A stretch of DNA of 64,000 nucleotides from Ceratotherium simum simum (GCF_000283155.1 NW_004454262.1:2276013-2340012), one strand, 5' to 3'; shown: positions 34,620 through 46,455, numbered from the stretch's first letter. Notes: generated by a model from the sequence alone, not told the origin. Made by a program: numbers and translations.

Positions 34620-34987
34620 CTGAAAGTCATAACATAACCTTTTATTCTGTGTGTCATTGGTACAGAAGGTTTTTCAAGGCAGAGTTCTTCAAACTGCAAG
34701 ATGTTAAACAGATGTACTGTAGAGTCTTCCAGGTCTAAACTATGAAGAGTCTGTTTTCACTCTGTATGTTGAATTCTTCATTTGTTTTATTCTTTTATCA
34801 AGATCTTCAGGTTTGGGTATTTCTTTTGTTAAAATTATTTTGTTCTTACTGTTTTTTAAGTTGGACATTTGTTTAGAACCAGATTTTAAAACATATTCTT
34901 TTTGAACTAAATAAGGAATATTAATATAAATTTTGCCATTTAGAAGCATGCTTTCAGCAGGAAAATCTCTGCTTTCTACAGCAGGTG
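34620..34987 (-). CDS. Candidate 3'-terminal coding exon of an unrecognised gene
   Basis: On the minus strand an open frame reads from a splice-acceptor-like site (GGGCTTCCAG, AG at 34988-34989) to a TAG stop at 34740-34742. This gives about 81 residues. The upstream 100 bases are pyrimidine-rich on the minus strand, as at an intron end. An AATAAA signal (34641-34646 on the plus strand as TTTATT) lies about 95 bases past the stop. The predicted end is polar and lysine-rich, for instance KIYINIPYLVQKEYVLKSG and IPKPEDLDKRIKQMKN, with no transmembrane segment or known domain. I cannot name the gene. It matches no repeat I know. An alternative acceptor is CTGCTGTAG, 10 bases further in. A processed pseudogene is less likely because upstream sequence does not continue as coding. 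The outer limit at 34620 assumes cleavage about 20 bases past the signal. Confidence 0.38.
34641..34646 (-). promoter_or_regulatory. Candidate polyadenylation signal AATAAA
   Basis: Canonical hexamer on the minus strand, about 95 bases after the TAG of the candidate terminal exon. Such hexamers are common by chance in AT-rich DNA, so the support comes only from its position. Confidence 0.35.
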
Positions 34988-34989
34988 CT

Positions 34990-35612
34990 GGAAGCCCAAC
35001 CCCAGATGTTTTGATGTGTAAACAGCAAGGGAAGAATTTGAGAAATGGGTACAGATGCAAGAAAGAGGAAGGCATAAATAAAAAATAACCTGTTGAAACT
35101 TCAGTTCACATGGGTCTATCACTAAAAGCCCTTTCTAAACATTTTGGCTTTTGTTTTCCATTGGTGGGCTCCTATACTTAACCGTTTCTCATGTTGCAAA
35201 TGTCATTTTCCAAAACACGGGACCAGTCATAGTCATTAGCTGGCTATTCATTTCTAACAAACCAAAGTCTATTCCTATATTGACCAGAATGATATGTCCT
35301 ACATTCCAGTTTAATATGCTGAGACTCAGAACTCTACCTTTTAGATGTGGCCATTTCTCTCATCTTTAACTACACAGAAGCTTGGAGTTTAACAGGCAGC
35401 ATGATAAATGAGGTTCTCGAAAGCTTAAACCTCAGTCTTTGTAGTTGAAAGGCCATTTTTGCCCCTTTTGTTCTTACCCATTTGTTACTTGAAGGGATTT
35501 CAGAATGCATAGCTCTAACAGGGTTAAAAGGATGCTTATAAATGTTTTCTCCTTATTTAGCTTGATGTTGGCAGAGCCCCTCCATCATTTCAATGAGAGA
35601 CATATGAGCAGA
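34990..35612. other. No gene recognised (would be intron of the candidate exon's gene)
   Basis: AT-rich sequence without a named repeat. A second exon was looked for on the minus strand here and none could be supported. Confidence 0.45.
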
Positions 35613-35613
35613 A

Positions 35614-35651
35614 AGGCCTTTATAATATAGGCAGGCCTTTATAATATGGGC
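35614..35651 (+). repeat. 19-bp tandem duplication
   Basis: Two adjacent copies of AGGCCTTTATAATATAGGC, at 35614-35632 and 35633-35651, differing at one base. Likely a recent small slippage or duplication event. Confidence 0.9.
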
Positions 35652-35799
35652 AGCTTCCTTCTCGAATATCCTTTTGCTATCAAACTAATCAGTAGTAAAG
35701 GATAATTAAAGCCATACATAGCATAGGGCTGAGTTTTGACTACTTTAACCACTTCACTACCAGGCTCCTCTGCATCTACACTGACAGAGGAATAGAGAT

Positions 35800-36035
35800 T
35801 CTAGCATGGGGGTTAAGAGCATGGGTTTTGGAGTAAGATATGCCTGGCTTTTCGTCATGACTCCAGCACTTACAGGATGTGTGGCTGGAAAGTTATTTAC
35901 CTCTTTGAGACACAGTCTCCCATCTGTAAAGTGCATGATGATAATGATGATGGGTGTCAGGATTAATTAGATAAGGTTCATAAAGGACTCAGCACAGAGC
36001 CTGACACTTAGTGCTAAATGTTAGCTATCATTACG
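35800..36035 (+). mobile_element. Near full-length MIR SINE
   Basis: Whole MIR order: 'gggggttaagagcatgggtt', 'tttggagtaagatatgcctg', 'gactccagcacttacaggat', 'tctcccatctgtaaagtg', 'cagcacagagcctgacactt', 'gctaaatgttagctatcatt'. Confidence 0.93.
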
Positions 36036-36089
36036 TCACCCCATGTGTACCAAAGTGAACCCTTCTCTCCTCACTTAACTTGTCCCCCT

Positions 36090-36312
36090 TGTTACTGTAT
36101 TGCCAAGCATTTGCTGGTCCTGACCCTTTTCCCTGGAAGGCTCTCTTCATACATCCCAATATTTCCTACCTATACCAGCTTCCCATCCTCTCCAATCTCA
36201 GTGCAAAATTTTACCCATCCTTCAAGTCACAGTTCAAATGCCACCTCCTCTATGAAGTATTTCCTAAACTCTTCAAGTCGTGACCTCTTACCACCTTGAA
36301 TCTCCATGATTT
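36090..36312 (+). mobile_element. L2 LINE fragment
   Basis: L2 phrases: 'cctggaaggctctcttcata', 'cccatccttcaagtcacagt', 'tcaaatgccacctcctctat', 'gaagtatttcctaaactctt'. It directly follows the MIR. Confidence 0.85.
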
Positions 36313-36439
36313 TTGTTTTTCTGCTGTAGAGGAAGTAGACATACTACTCATTTAATGGCACATTATAATCATTGGTTCATGGATAATCCCTGTGTTATAT
36401 TTATTTTCTCTTTTGTTCCCAATCCCCATTCTCCTCTTC

Positions 36440-37105
36440 CCGTAGGAAGCCATTCTAATATATTTAATATATATTAAATACTTTCTATTAATAAGTATTC
36501 TTGGAAAACATGCACTGTTTTTATGCATGCACGTTAATTTATTTAAATGGGTACTGTGATAGAGTTCATTCTACTGCTTTTATTGCTCCATGCTGTTTTG
36601 CAATCCTTCCATGTTGCTCTGGGTATTTCTAATTGCTGTATAATACTCCATGATGTACCCTGCCCACATTTTGCCCACACTTTTGACAAGGAACTCCTGG
36701 CCACCAGATATGAATGTCTTCATACGTGACCCCTTAGGGACCTGTTTGGGAATTTTATTGAGATATGCACCAAAGAGAAGAATTTCAGGGTCACAGGAAT
36801 AGGTAAGCTTGTTGACTAAGTAATGCCAAAGCATTCTCCAGAATGTCTATACCAGTACGCACTCTCTGCAGAGGTGCATGTTGGCCCCTACATCTTCACA
36901 TCTCTGCCAACACTTTGTTCTATCCAGCCTTCAAATTCTTGACACTTTATTCAGTATAAACCTACATCTCATCATTGTTTTCATTTGCATCTCTCTGCTT
37001 ACTAATACTTTTAATCTTCATGGTTCAATTTTCTTGGGCATTTTGCTTACAAAGCCTGGAGGTTTTTTAACTAAAATATTTGTTTTTCCTCTTCACTCTC
37101 TGCAA
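36440..37105 (-). mobile_element. Old L1 fragment, ORF2 end and 3' UTR
   Basis: The plus strand shows reverse-complement L1 phrases: 'gctgtataatactccatgat', 'attttattgagatatgcacc', 'tgccaaagcattctccagaa', 'catctctgccaacactttgt', 'ttcatttgcatctctctgct'. The minus frame at 36580-36834 includes YIMEYYTAIRNTQ, the usual motif near the ORF2 C-terminus. Heavily diverged. Confidence 0.8.
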
Positions 37106-37787
37106 GATCATAGATTACTTTAAGGTAAGGACTTTTTTTTTTTTTTTTGCTCTTGTTTGCACTCACTACAGTGCCTACCATGGCACCTGAGGAGAGGCAT
37201 AAAACATGGACACAAAGATAAATTGAAAGCATGTGAGTATGAGTGGATAGGAACACTTACAGAGAAAAATAAGTGCTTTATATTCTAAAATAAGTTGGAT
37301 ATGGTTCACCCTCCTCTTGCTAAAACCATTATTTCCCTTGGCCAGTTGAACTGAAAATGGCAGCACCCCTTTACTACCTCAAACACCATAGTGAAGGGCA
37401 GGAAGAAGGTCCTAATGTGTTGAATTCTAAAGTGGAGATTCTACTGTGATATGTACAATCAGTCCCCCTTGGTCAGATGTGCAAGTACATTCTCTTCATT
37501 ACTTACTTTAAGGACCTAATGGAAATTAGGCTGGCAGCTTCACCTTGGCAACTCCCAAAGCCCTGCTCTTAAATACAGGTAAGGAGATTGGTTAAGAAAA
37601 TTGCCCTGTTTACCAACATTAATATGCCCTAGAGAGTAAATAGGCATTTACCCAGTAGTCAGTACAGTACACTATACTTTCTGTAACTTTCCTGATAAGG
37701 ACAGAGCAACAATGTTCTCACGCTTAATTAACTCTACCATCATGAACAATTGTTTGATATATATCATGAAAGCTGCCAAGCCACACA

Positions 37788-38225
37788 GTGTGGTGATCAA
37801 GAATGAAGTCTTTGGAGTTGAACAGATCTGGTTAGAATTTTGACTCTGCCACATACCAGAGACTATGTTAATACAGTCACACGCCGCATCATGATATTTC
37901 GGTCAATGACGAATTGCACACAAAACGGTGGTCCCGTAAGATTAATACCATATAGCCTAGGTGTGTAGTGAGCTATACCATTTAGGTTTGTGTAAGTATA
38001 CTCTATGGTGTTCACACAATGATGCAATCACCTAATGACACATTGCTCAGAATGTATCCCCGTGGTTAAGCGATGCATGACTGTAATTTATTCCTTCTGA
38101 CATCAGTTTCCTCATCTGCAAATGCGGACAATGATACTGACCTTATAGAGCTATTGTAATAAGCAAGTGAAATAATGGTATAGAACTTTATAAATGGTAG
38201 CTATTTTATTATGCCTATTATTTCT
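37788..38225 (+). mobile_element. MIR SINE split by a Tigger-type insertion
   Basis: The left part (37788-37871) reads 'ggtgatcaagaatgaagtct', 'ttgactctgccacatacc'. The right part (38086-38225) resumes with 'catcagtttcctcatctgca', 'ctattgtaataagcaagtga', 'ttataaatggtagctatttt'. Joining them restores MIR order, so the element at 37874-38083 landed inside this MIR. Confidence 0.88.
37874..38083. mobile_element. Tigger-type MITE (MER2-like), internally deleted
   Basis: The ends are inverted repeats: CAGTCACACGCCGCATCATG at the left and the complement of it, 'gcgatgcatgactg', at the right. It is flanked by the TA dinucleotides expected for Tc1/mariner-pogo elements (37872-37873 and 38084-38085). 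Interior phrases such as 'tggtcccgtaagattaatac' and 'tatagcctaggtgtgtagtg' match MER2. About 210 bases, against about 345 for the family as I remember it, so the middle is deleted. Non-autonomous, no transposase. Confidence 0.88.
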
Positions 38226-38404
38226 CCAACCTATTCCACATTATCAACATTAAAGCAAGAGGCGAAAGTACATATGCTGCTAATATGTGAAATAAGTATT
38301 GGAAACAAATGTCTATACCTATGATAAATGATTAAGTGGGAGGTTTTCCTTGCCAAAGTGAATTGTATTTTCTGTAGTGAAAAAAATATATACTATTTTT
38401 AAAA

Positions 38405-38620
38405 AGAAAGATTTGGTTCTAATTTGAGTCTCAGCTATTACGACTTCTTTGCTGCGTGAGCACAAGCAAGTCCCTTGACCTCAAACCTGTATGCAGACCA
38501 CTGTCAATTAGGATAATATCATCTACTCACAGAGACACTGTAAAAATTTGATGTGATAATGAATGTGAAAGCTCTTTGCAACTTGCAAAACAAAACACAT
38601 TAATATCATTGATTTCCAAA
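38405..38620 (+). mobile_element. MIR SINE
   Basis: MIR order with many changes: 'ttgctgcgtgagcacaagc', 'aagtcccttgacctcaaacc', 'attaggataatatcatctac', 'aatgtgaaagctctttgcaa'. Confidence 0.75.
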
Positions 38621-38624
38621 GTTT

Positions 38625-41545
38625 GACAGCACCTTGGTTATTACTGGCATTTTGTCAGTGCTAAAAACAATAACATGATTCAAAATCTCAGAAGCAGATT
38701 TCTAGGGATGAAATAATGTTGGCAAAAATGTTTTACCTTTTACCTTATCATTGAGAGATGTCCAACTTTTATTTAGTACTTTGAAAATCAAAAGAGTCTG
38801 CCTGACGTTTGAGACAAAAGAAAAAGAACCACCATTTCCCTAACTCTCTAAGGATTAACAGGAGAAATGTGTCTCTGGTGCTAGGGAAGAATTTTGCTTC
38901 TCTAGAACAACTGTTAATTTTAATCTTATGAATATCGTGATGCTTGTAACTGATCTAGTTTCCTTTTACTTTTGCTGGCTGCTAGAAATCTCAGAAGCAA
39001 ATTTGAGGTCACTTCTGAATATACTGGACTACATAGCATGTATTTTGTGTTCTCACCTCTTCCCAGACATACTTTAGTATTCCTACACATATTTTTCTTT
39101 GCCTAGGTTTTCCCATTTGCTCTTTAATCTGCTTGAGTGAGGAAGTTAAAAATAAAGAAAGAAACAGAACAACCTCAATGACTAGGGAGGAGTGAGTTTT
39201 GGGCTTCACTTTAGAGCCTTTTAAAGGAGAGCCATCTTTTACATGGGTGTCTTCTTCCTCCTGCCCCTGGGCAGTATCAAGGCATCTCATTCAGTCTCTT
39301 CATCTGCACACCCACTCTAGTGCCAGGGGTCTTACGTGTTCAGTCTTTACTCAAGAAAACGTCTCTGGTGAAACTTTAATCTCGCTCTTATCATTCCTTT
39401 GTATTGTCAGCACTAATCCTTAATCTTTGCTTTGGTTTTGTTGAAAAGCATTTTTTGAAAACATTGCCCAGACTATTAGTTTTCATATTCTAATCTTCAA
39501 CATTCTAAACTACCTTTAAAGCTAAACATACCTTGTCTACATGCAGTACTTATGTAACAATGGTGCTTATTTTGTTTTCCATAGCTTCAACCTCTGACCA
39601 GAAACTTAGAGGGCAGAATGCCCTGCTCTAATAAAAAATTTGGTGACCATAACTGCAACCTTATCTGGTTAAGTATATTTTCAGAAGGAGGGGAAAGGAT
39701 ATTTTGACTGCAAAGACCAAGTCATAAGCCTTCATTTTCTACTGAAGGCTGTGCACAAACTTTAAATTCAACTTTTTATATTGTTTCATAGTTTCCATAC
39801 CAGGACATCTATTTGGTAATCAGTAATAATCCTGATGTTTGCATCCTTCAAACTGCTCTCAAACATAGCTTCAAAATCCAAGCATTAAAAATTATTAATG
39901 CTAAATAGATGAATATGTTCATTACCTTGCTTGTGGTGATGGTTTCCTATGTCAAAAAATATCAATGCTAAATGATGCAAAAAATAATAGTTATCATTGT
40001 CATTAATCATAGTAATAAAGTTGAACTACCAAAACACAGTATGGTGTGCTTCACCATAAATGTATTTTCCTACATGACTTATTACAAGAGCAACATCAGT
40101 AATAATGTTAAAGTGATCACCTACAGGTGAAGGCCATTGAGATTGTAAAGGGGTTAAAATAAATCAGGTAAAGGAAACAATATGTTTTATAGATATCCTT
40201 GGTCATTATTCTAACAATAACAAAAAAAGGAGTAAAGAAATTCAAATATATGCAATAGGGAACACGAAAATGAATCATAGTGATTAATTCTATAAAACAT
40301 ATATACATTATTTTCTAAACTTCCCCAAATAGAAATTCTCTTGCTCATATTGTAGTTAAATAGTCCAAAATTAGCCTTATGCTACTGTGTTTTGAATTTT
40401 TGTAATCTCTGTAGGAATATTAAATTTTCACTATCTGTTTCCTATATATATTAAATACTATTAGGAAAAGTGTTTAATAGTCATTTAGATTATATTAAAT
40501 TCAAAGTCTTCAAGATCTCTGGTAAAAGACCAGTACATCTGAATGTTAATGGGACCCCACAATGAGGGTTTTATAACGCTCTACCTATTCAGATCTATAT
40601 AATCACAAAAATTCCTTCTCAAACAAGCACATATGATTTAGTCTACGTCTACATCTAAGATTCTAATGTATATTTCCGTTTTCTACTGTTTAAATCACTC
40701 ACTGTAAACACCAGAGTTGCACATGGTTATGTATTCAGTATTACATTGAAGTAATTAGCGGCTACCTTGTTAATAAAGACGAAGCTTTCAGAATTAATGC
40801 ATAATGCTGAAAACACACTCAATTAATCCATAGAAAAAAATCATGATAAGCTTTAATTGTAGATTTTGTAGTAACGAAAATATGAATAATAGCATTTTGT
40901 TATTGTTGTTACTGTAAAGGTAAGACAAAAATTTCCCAGCAGATTCAGTGGCCAGACTTGATAGAGAATGCAGCTTTCCTGTACCTGGGGCTTATGGGTC
41001 TGCCACATTGCTTTGGCAAAAGGGAAACTTTTACTTCCAAAAGGGAAATATACAGCTTATAGGTGCTATAGTGTAAAACTGTTGGAGTAAAGAAGTTCCT
41101 TTCTCAAAAACTGTAGGAAGACGGAAACCTAATAAAATTATTTGAACCCCCAAATGCTGAAACCAGGAGTGACTCTCAGACTTTTCTAATGTTGTGAATC
41201 TATAGCTTCATTTTTTTTCTTTAATCCTCTTTGAACTGGATTTTGGTCACCAACAACTGAAAGAGTCTGACTAAGATGTTAGTGCTCATTTTTTTTTAGG
41301 TTTTATGGTTTATTTCCTATTGTTTTGTCAATTGTCATTTAGTGCGTAACTTAGACTTTTAGAATTTTCTGCTGCTAATTAACTTGAAAACTAGATAATC
41401 TTGTTTGAAATGCATGAAGTAAAGCTAACCAGGCACATTAAAGAGTCTAAGAAGCTCTCCTTTAAGAAAAATTTATCAGCTTCTCTCTTCTCCCCAGGCT
41501 GAAAAAGACGTCCCTCCTCTCAGCTCCCATAGCAGCACCCACATG
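38625..41545. other. No gene recognised
   Basis: About 2.9 kb of AT-rich DNA with no named repeat and no supported frame. The 93-codon minus frame at 39009-39290 and 74-codon plus frame at 39199-39423 overlap in a GC-richer patch and show no domain. Confidence 0.5.
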
Positions 41546-41549
41546 GTAA

Positions 41550-41690
41550 CTAATGATTTACATGTCTGTCAACTCCTTGGGGACCAGGACCAGGTCTTGC
41601 ATCTCTGTATCCCCAGAGCCTAACCAAGTACTTAACCTGTAGCACGCCTTCAGAAAAGGCTTGTTAAATTAATGGGTCTCAGCATCGCAC
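41550..41690 (+). mobile_element. L2 LINE 3' end
   Basis: L2 3' UTR phrases: 'gatttacatgtctgtcaact', 'ccttggggaccaggaccagg', 'catctctgtatccccagagc', then a worn tail. Confidence 0.85.
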
Positions 41691-41799
41691 AGCTAACTAC
41701 TTGCCTGGCCCTTGTTGGCTAGATTACTTCCAATTCTGAGAACAGCCATTCCAAAGTTTTCCATTCTCATACCCTTCATAATTGCCTTGCCTTGTCCTC

Positions 41800-42265
41800 T
41801 TACCATTCACAAATAATTTTGCCTCCTACTTAATTGAGAAAATGAACAAAGCATGAAGCCCCTCTACTTCCTGTCCCTTCATCTTCAATCCACTCCCCTC
41901 CTCCTTCTTTCTGCCAGTCCCAGAGCATAAGGTACCCTTTCTTCTAGGTTCCAAATGTATCATTTCCCATTTCTTTCACGTTTAACATCTTATTCCATTT
42001 GGTATGCTCCTTCTTCCTCTAGAATATGTAACCTCTTCCTCCTTGTTGTTAGTGCCTTCTCTGAAGTGTGCGAGTCTCTCCCATCCTTGATCCAATATCT
42101 CTCTTTATCCTTTTGACCTTCCAACTACAGCCAAGCTTCTGGCAAGATTAATCCAACTGGTTTCCTCTGCCTATGAACACTTAAACCTATTCTACTAGGG
42201 CTCTGCCTCTCCCATTCCATAGAAGTCTCTCTACACAAACAACACTTGTCAGCACTTGTACAACT
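41800..42265 (+). mobile_element. Probable L2/CR1-type internal fragment
   Basis: Pyrimidine-rich sequence with 'cctcctacttaattgagaaa', 'cccttcatcttcaatccact' and 'tacagccaagcttctggcaa' resembling the part of L2 that encodes the start of the reverse transcriptase region. No open frame. It follows the L2 3' end, so it is a separate or rearranged insertion. Confidence 0.45.
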
Positions 42266-42608
42266 TTGCAAACTTATCTCCTCCAATAATTCAATATTTG
42301 GTCAATGATTTGGGGTTCTTATTAATTTTAGTTACTTGGCAATAATCTTAAAATTAAAGTCTGTGTTATCATGTTTCACAAAAAATGGGGAAGTCAAGCC
42401 ATGGTGCTAATGGCAATAGGGTGAAACAACTGAGTATTTTGTTAGTGTAGATATTGCATCAATATATTCATAGAGAACAGTGCTGTTTTAAGCCTAGATT
42501 CTGCACACGGTGCAAAATTCATAAAAATAAGTGATATTATGTGCAAAAATTTATCTCTAAGTTATAAAAATTTTAAGACAAAATATATTTTAAAGAATCT
42601 CAATATTT

Positions 42609-43012
42609 TTGTTAGTGCTATTGAGTGGATTCTCACTCCTAATGACCCCCTGTACAGCACAGCGGAACCCTGCCTGGTCTTTCTGCTCCATCCTCTCACC
42701 TTCCAGCGCTGTATCAGACAATGCTCCTCTGCTGTTCCTAGGTTTTCATGGCCAATTTTTTCAGAAGTAGGTGGAGAAGTCCTTCTTCTTAATCTGTCTT
42801 AATCTGGAAGCTCCACTGAAACTTGTCCACTATGGGTGACCCTGTTGGTATTTGAAACACCGGTGGCATAGCTTTCAACATCACAGCAACATGCAGGTGC
42901 CACAGTATGACAACCAACAGACGGGTGATATAGTTCCCTGACTGGGAAACAAACCGGGACCTCAGTGGTGAGAGCACCAAATCTTAACCATTGGACCACT
43001 AAAGCTGGCTCT
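42609..43012 (-). mobile_element. Chimeric SINE: tRNA-Glu-like head, RTE-like tail
   Basis: On the minus strand the element opens at 43012 with a tRNA-Glu-like stretch. The A-box area is 'tagtggtccaatggttaag', there is 'gtgctctcacc' where tRNA-Glu has its CTC anticodon loop, and the B-box area is 'ggtttgtttccc' followed by 'agtcagggaac'. A unique middle follows ('ggtcacccatagtggac', 'ttcagtggagcttccag'). It ends with an RTE/BovB-type 3' end ('aggagtgagaatccactcaa', 'tagcactaacaa'). Ten-base flanks CTCAATATTT (42599-42608) and CTTAATATTT (43013-43022) look like a worn target-site duplication. About 404 bases, complete. I cannot name the subfamily with certainty. Confidence 0.82.
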
Positions 43013-43024
43013 CTTAATATTTAG

Positions 43025-44165
43025 ATAAATGAAAATTGGGATATTATACTTAAATGGATACAAATTTGCTCTGCTATCAAAAATTTAATCAATAGAGAAG
43101 AGTCACTCACAAAACACTGAAAACATTCATAAAACATACAAATAAGTATATTTAAAATCATTGCTGTTTTGGAGTGAATCCCTTTGTGATCAACTGTTGC
43201 CAATAAATTATAAAAATATGTTAAAAAAACAGAAAGTAGGTGAAATTTATGGTTTAAAACATCTTATTTCTTGAAAATATGTTTACTATTAAGATGGCAT
43301 AAGTAATTTTTCAACTGTGACTAAAGGTTTTTGGAAATTATTGGAAATCAGAATGAAAGACAATCATTTTAACTCAAGAATTAATGATTTCTTACAAATA
43401 CTGTAAGCCCAAATTCAATATGAAATCATTGGTATAACAAAGATCAAATTCTTACTGAATACTGTTAATGAGATTTATGTCCTTCAGTTTTATTCAATAA
43501 TATCAGATGTGACAACAGGTAGTACACCACAAAAACAGAATCTATTTGTGTAAGATACATGCAGGTGACATCAGAAACTATCTTCAAGAGAGATTGTGGA
43601 GAATAGTGAGATAATCTCCTATTGGTTTCTTTTTTTTAATTGCACCAATTCAAATAATCTTCCTAAAAATTTAAGCCAGACCTAATATCATGCCATTAAC
43701 ACATGTAGACATTTTGCTGCAAAACTTAAGTTATATACTCTGTCATATACATCCTTTGGGTTTAGAAGTGATATAGTTTTCAGAGGAAATGGCATTTAAA
43801 GAACTGCAAACTGCCCTTAATACTGTTAATTCTTTGTATGCATCTGCAAAAAGACGCCATTTTTCAAAATATCAACAAATAGAGATTAATAATGTGTAAG
43901 AAGCTACATAATTTTTAAAAACATGCTGGACTTGCATCATAGTGCATTATTAGGGGGATTGAAATGTTTCCAAAGGTTATTAAAACACTGAATGTTGTAG
44001 AAACTGATTTGTCAATGAAACAAATAGGTAGCTGGTAAATTAAGGGATCTGGTCATAATTTTTTCAAATCTGAATTTATATTTGATTTAAAATTTATCAT
44101 AAACTAAGTTGTAAGAATTCTGTTTAAAGAAGTTAAACATAAAATTATAGATATTTTCTTTACCT
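43025..44165. other. No gene recognised
   Basis: Strongly AT-rich, no named repeat, no supported frame. Confidence 0.5.
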
Positions 44166-44182
44166 TCAAAAGTAGAAGTGGT

Positions 44183-44489
44183 TTGGGCCAGCCCCATGGC
44201 TTAGCGGTTAAGTGCGTGTGCTCCGCTACTGGCGGCCTGGGTTCGGATCCCGGGTGCGCACCGACGCACCGCTTCTCCAGCCATGCTGAGGCCGCATCCC
44301 ACATCCACAACAAGTAGAAGGATGTGCGACTATGACATACAACTATCTACTAGGGCTTTAGGGGAAAAAAAAAAAAAGGAGGAGGATTGGCAACAGATGT
44401 TAGCTCAGAGCCGGTCTTCCTCAGCAAAAAGAGAAGGATTAGTATGGATGTTAGCTCAAGGCTGATCTTCCTCACAAAAAAAAAAAAAA
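44183..44489 (+). mobile_element. ERE-type tRNA-derived SINE (long body type)
   Basis: Starts TTGGGCCAGCCCCATGGC, with a clean tRNA-like head ('cttagcggttaagtgcg', 'gggttcggatcccggg'). The 'acatacaactatctactagg' segment follows, then the two 'gatgttagctca' units and a long A tail. The 15-bp duplication AAAAGTAGAAGTGGT is perfect at 44168-44182 and 44490-44504. The long A tail suggests a recent insertion. Confidence 0.96.
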
Positions 44490-44505
44490 AAAAGTAGAAG
44501 TGGTC

Positions 44506-46280
44506 AGCTAAATTTCAAAATACATTTGCAAAAGAGCAGAAAGGATATCCAAAAATATTCTCCCAATGAATAAAAATCAACAAAACCTTCTTCTCAGAGA
44601 AGACAAGATTATGGCTCGTTTATTTATATATTTCTCCATAGCTCTCACAAAAAGATAAATATTCATATTTAATTACTATTCTAAAATATGTATTGCTTAG
44701 ATTGGATGCAATATTATTCAACTTAAATTTACATTTTCAGGCCAATAATTTCAGCAAAAGAAAAGAAACCTTAGAGCTTCTCTTAAAAGAAATAAACTCT
44801 TAAAAGAAACAATTGAAGATGTGCAAACATTTTATAGATGATGCAAACATGACTCCCAGATTTTCATTTTATTGATCAACAGAAAATTAAATTTTTTATG
44901 GTTGAATCACCTTTACACCCTCTGGCTCTTTGTTTATTTAATACAAACTTCATAATAATGCTCCTTGCATTTCATGGCTATTACATGGTATATTACTTTA
45001 GCTTGTACAGTTATTACAGCAACTTATGATATATTCTGAATTATCTGAAAACATTTTTGGGGTAGAAGGGAGGTTTATCGAGAGATTTAGTAGCCTGTTA
45101 AAAGTTTTAAAAAACAGTTCTGTTCATTCACATGAACTGAGAGAGTGATAAAGTAGCATTGATTTAACTTCATCATAATTAAAATATTGTATTTATAATT
45201 CACGTATTAAACATTAATTTATTGGTCCAAAAGCTTTATTATTGTGGAACATAATGTTGATACTATTGTTTGTATGACATAATGGAATCAGTATGTTACT
45301 TTATGAAAGTCCTCTCAATGTTAATAAAACACTTTTTTTGTCAAACGTTAACATGAAATGTCTTGTAAAACCTTTTGCATGCTTACTGAGAATAAACTTT
45401 GGAGAATTCAACATTACAGAATAAAATTAATCTGAGGCCACTCACAAACACATACAAATACAGACACACACACTCTGTTTGGGGTGCCACACTTGAAATG
45501 TTTCTTCTTCTTTCATGATTTATTGGGTCCTTTTAAGAATATAAGGAATCCTATAGGTTCCCTCCTTCCATTCCAGAGGAATTATATACACACGTATACC
45601 TGGCTAAAGCCTAACATTGGACATCACCTAGGGAGAATGGGACTGAGGTAATCATTTTTTTCCCTTAAAAAAGATTATTTTCCCTCTGTGGTCCCCAAAG
45701 GAGCATAAGACATGGCTAAATTTTGTTTTGTCTTGTTTCACTTTGTTTTAAGGGTTCTAAAATAAATTCTTTTAATGTTTCTGCCATTGTAAAGTCACTC
45801 TAAGACATCAAACCATTCGGTGGTGTTGGATCCTTCTTGCTGAAGAAATCACGCAATGATTTTGGCCAACTTCATATAAAAATTGACATGAGACCACTCT
45901 TCCAGTCTGCCCCATCCCTTAGGCCATTCCCTCAGCTATCTGATCTCATCTCCCAGGCTTCTGGACAGGTGGATATTCGAAAGGACTGAACTAAAGACTG
46001 TCCCACACACATGGTAGAAGCATATTTTTAACATTTCTCATGCTCAATACAAACTGTAAGGATTAGGCTGTGGAGGCGGATAGGAATGTCCTGCCTATTA
46101 CAATAAGAGCAAGAACTGTGATTATTATTATTATTACATTTTTGAGTAGTTTAATTATCTAAATAGCATTGTTCACAACCATAAGCAATTCTAATTCTAT
46201 ATTTTCTCACCTTTTATTAACTGATCACATTTTTAAAAACAAAAGCAGCATAAGAGACTAAAAAATCCAATAACTCCTGT
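44506..46280. other. No gene recognised
   Basis: AT-rich sequence. A short ATT repeat is at 46,121-46,137. No supported frame or named repeat. Confidence 0.5.
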
Positions 46281-46284
46281 GTTG

Positions 46285-46455
46285 TGGCAGTGAAATGAGC
46301 GCTGGGTTTTGGGTCAGAAGACCCAACTCTGCTGCCTACTGTGTGGCCACAGGCAAGTTGTTGAAGCTCCCCAAGTATTTTCCTCATCTGTTAAACAGGT
46401 CTGACACTACCTACCTGACGGAGTTCTTGTGAGACTTAAATTAGATAGTTCATAA
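46285..46455 (+). mobile_element. MIR SINE
   Basis: MIR order: 'gcgctgggttttgggtcaga', 'gcctactgtgtggccacagg', 'tcctcatctgttaaacaggt', 'cttgtgagacttaaattaga'. Ends where L2 sequence starts. Confidence 0.88.

Noticed and set aside
42940..43012. Functional tRNA-Glu gene on the minus strand
   Set aside because: The tRNA-Glu resemblance is clear but stems are mismatched, and it is the head of a longer SINE.
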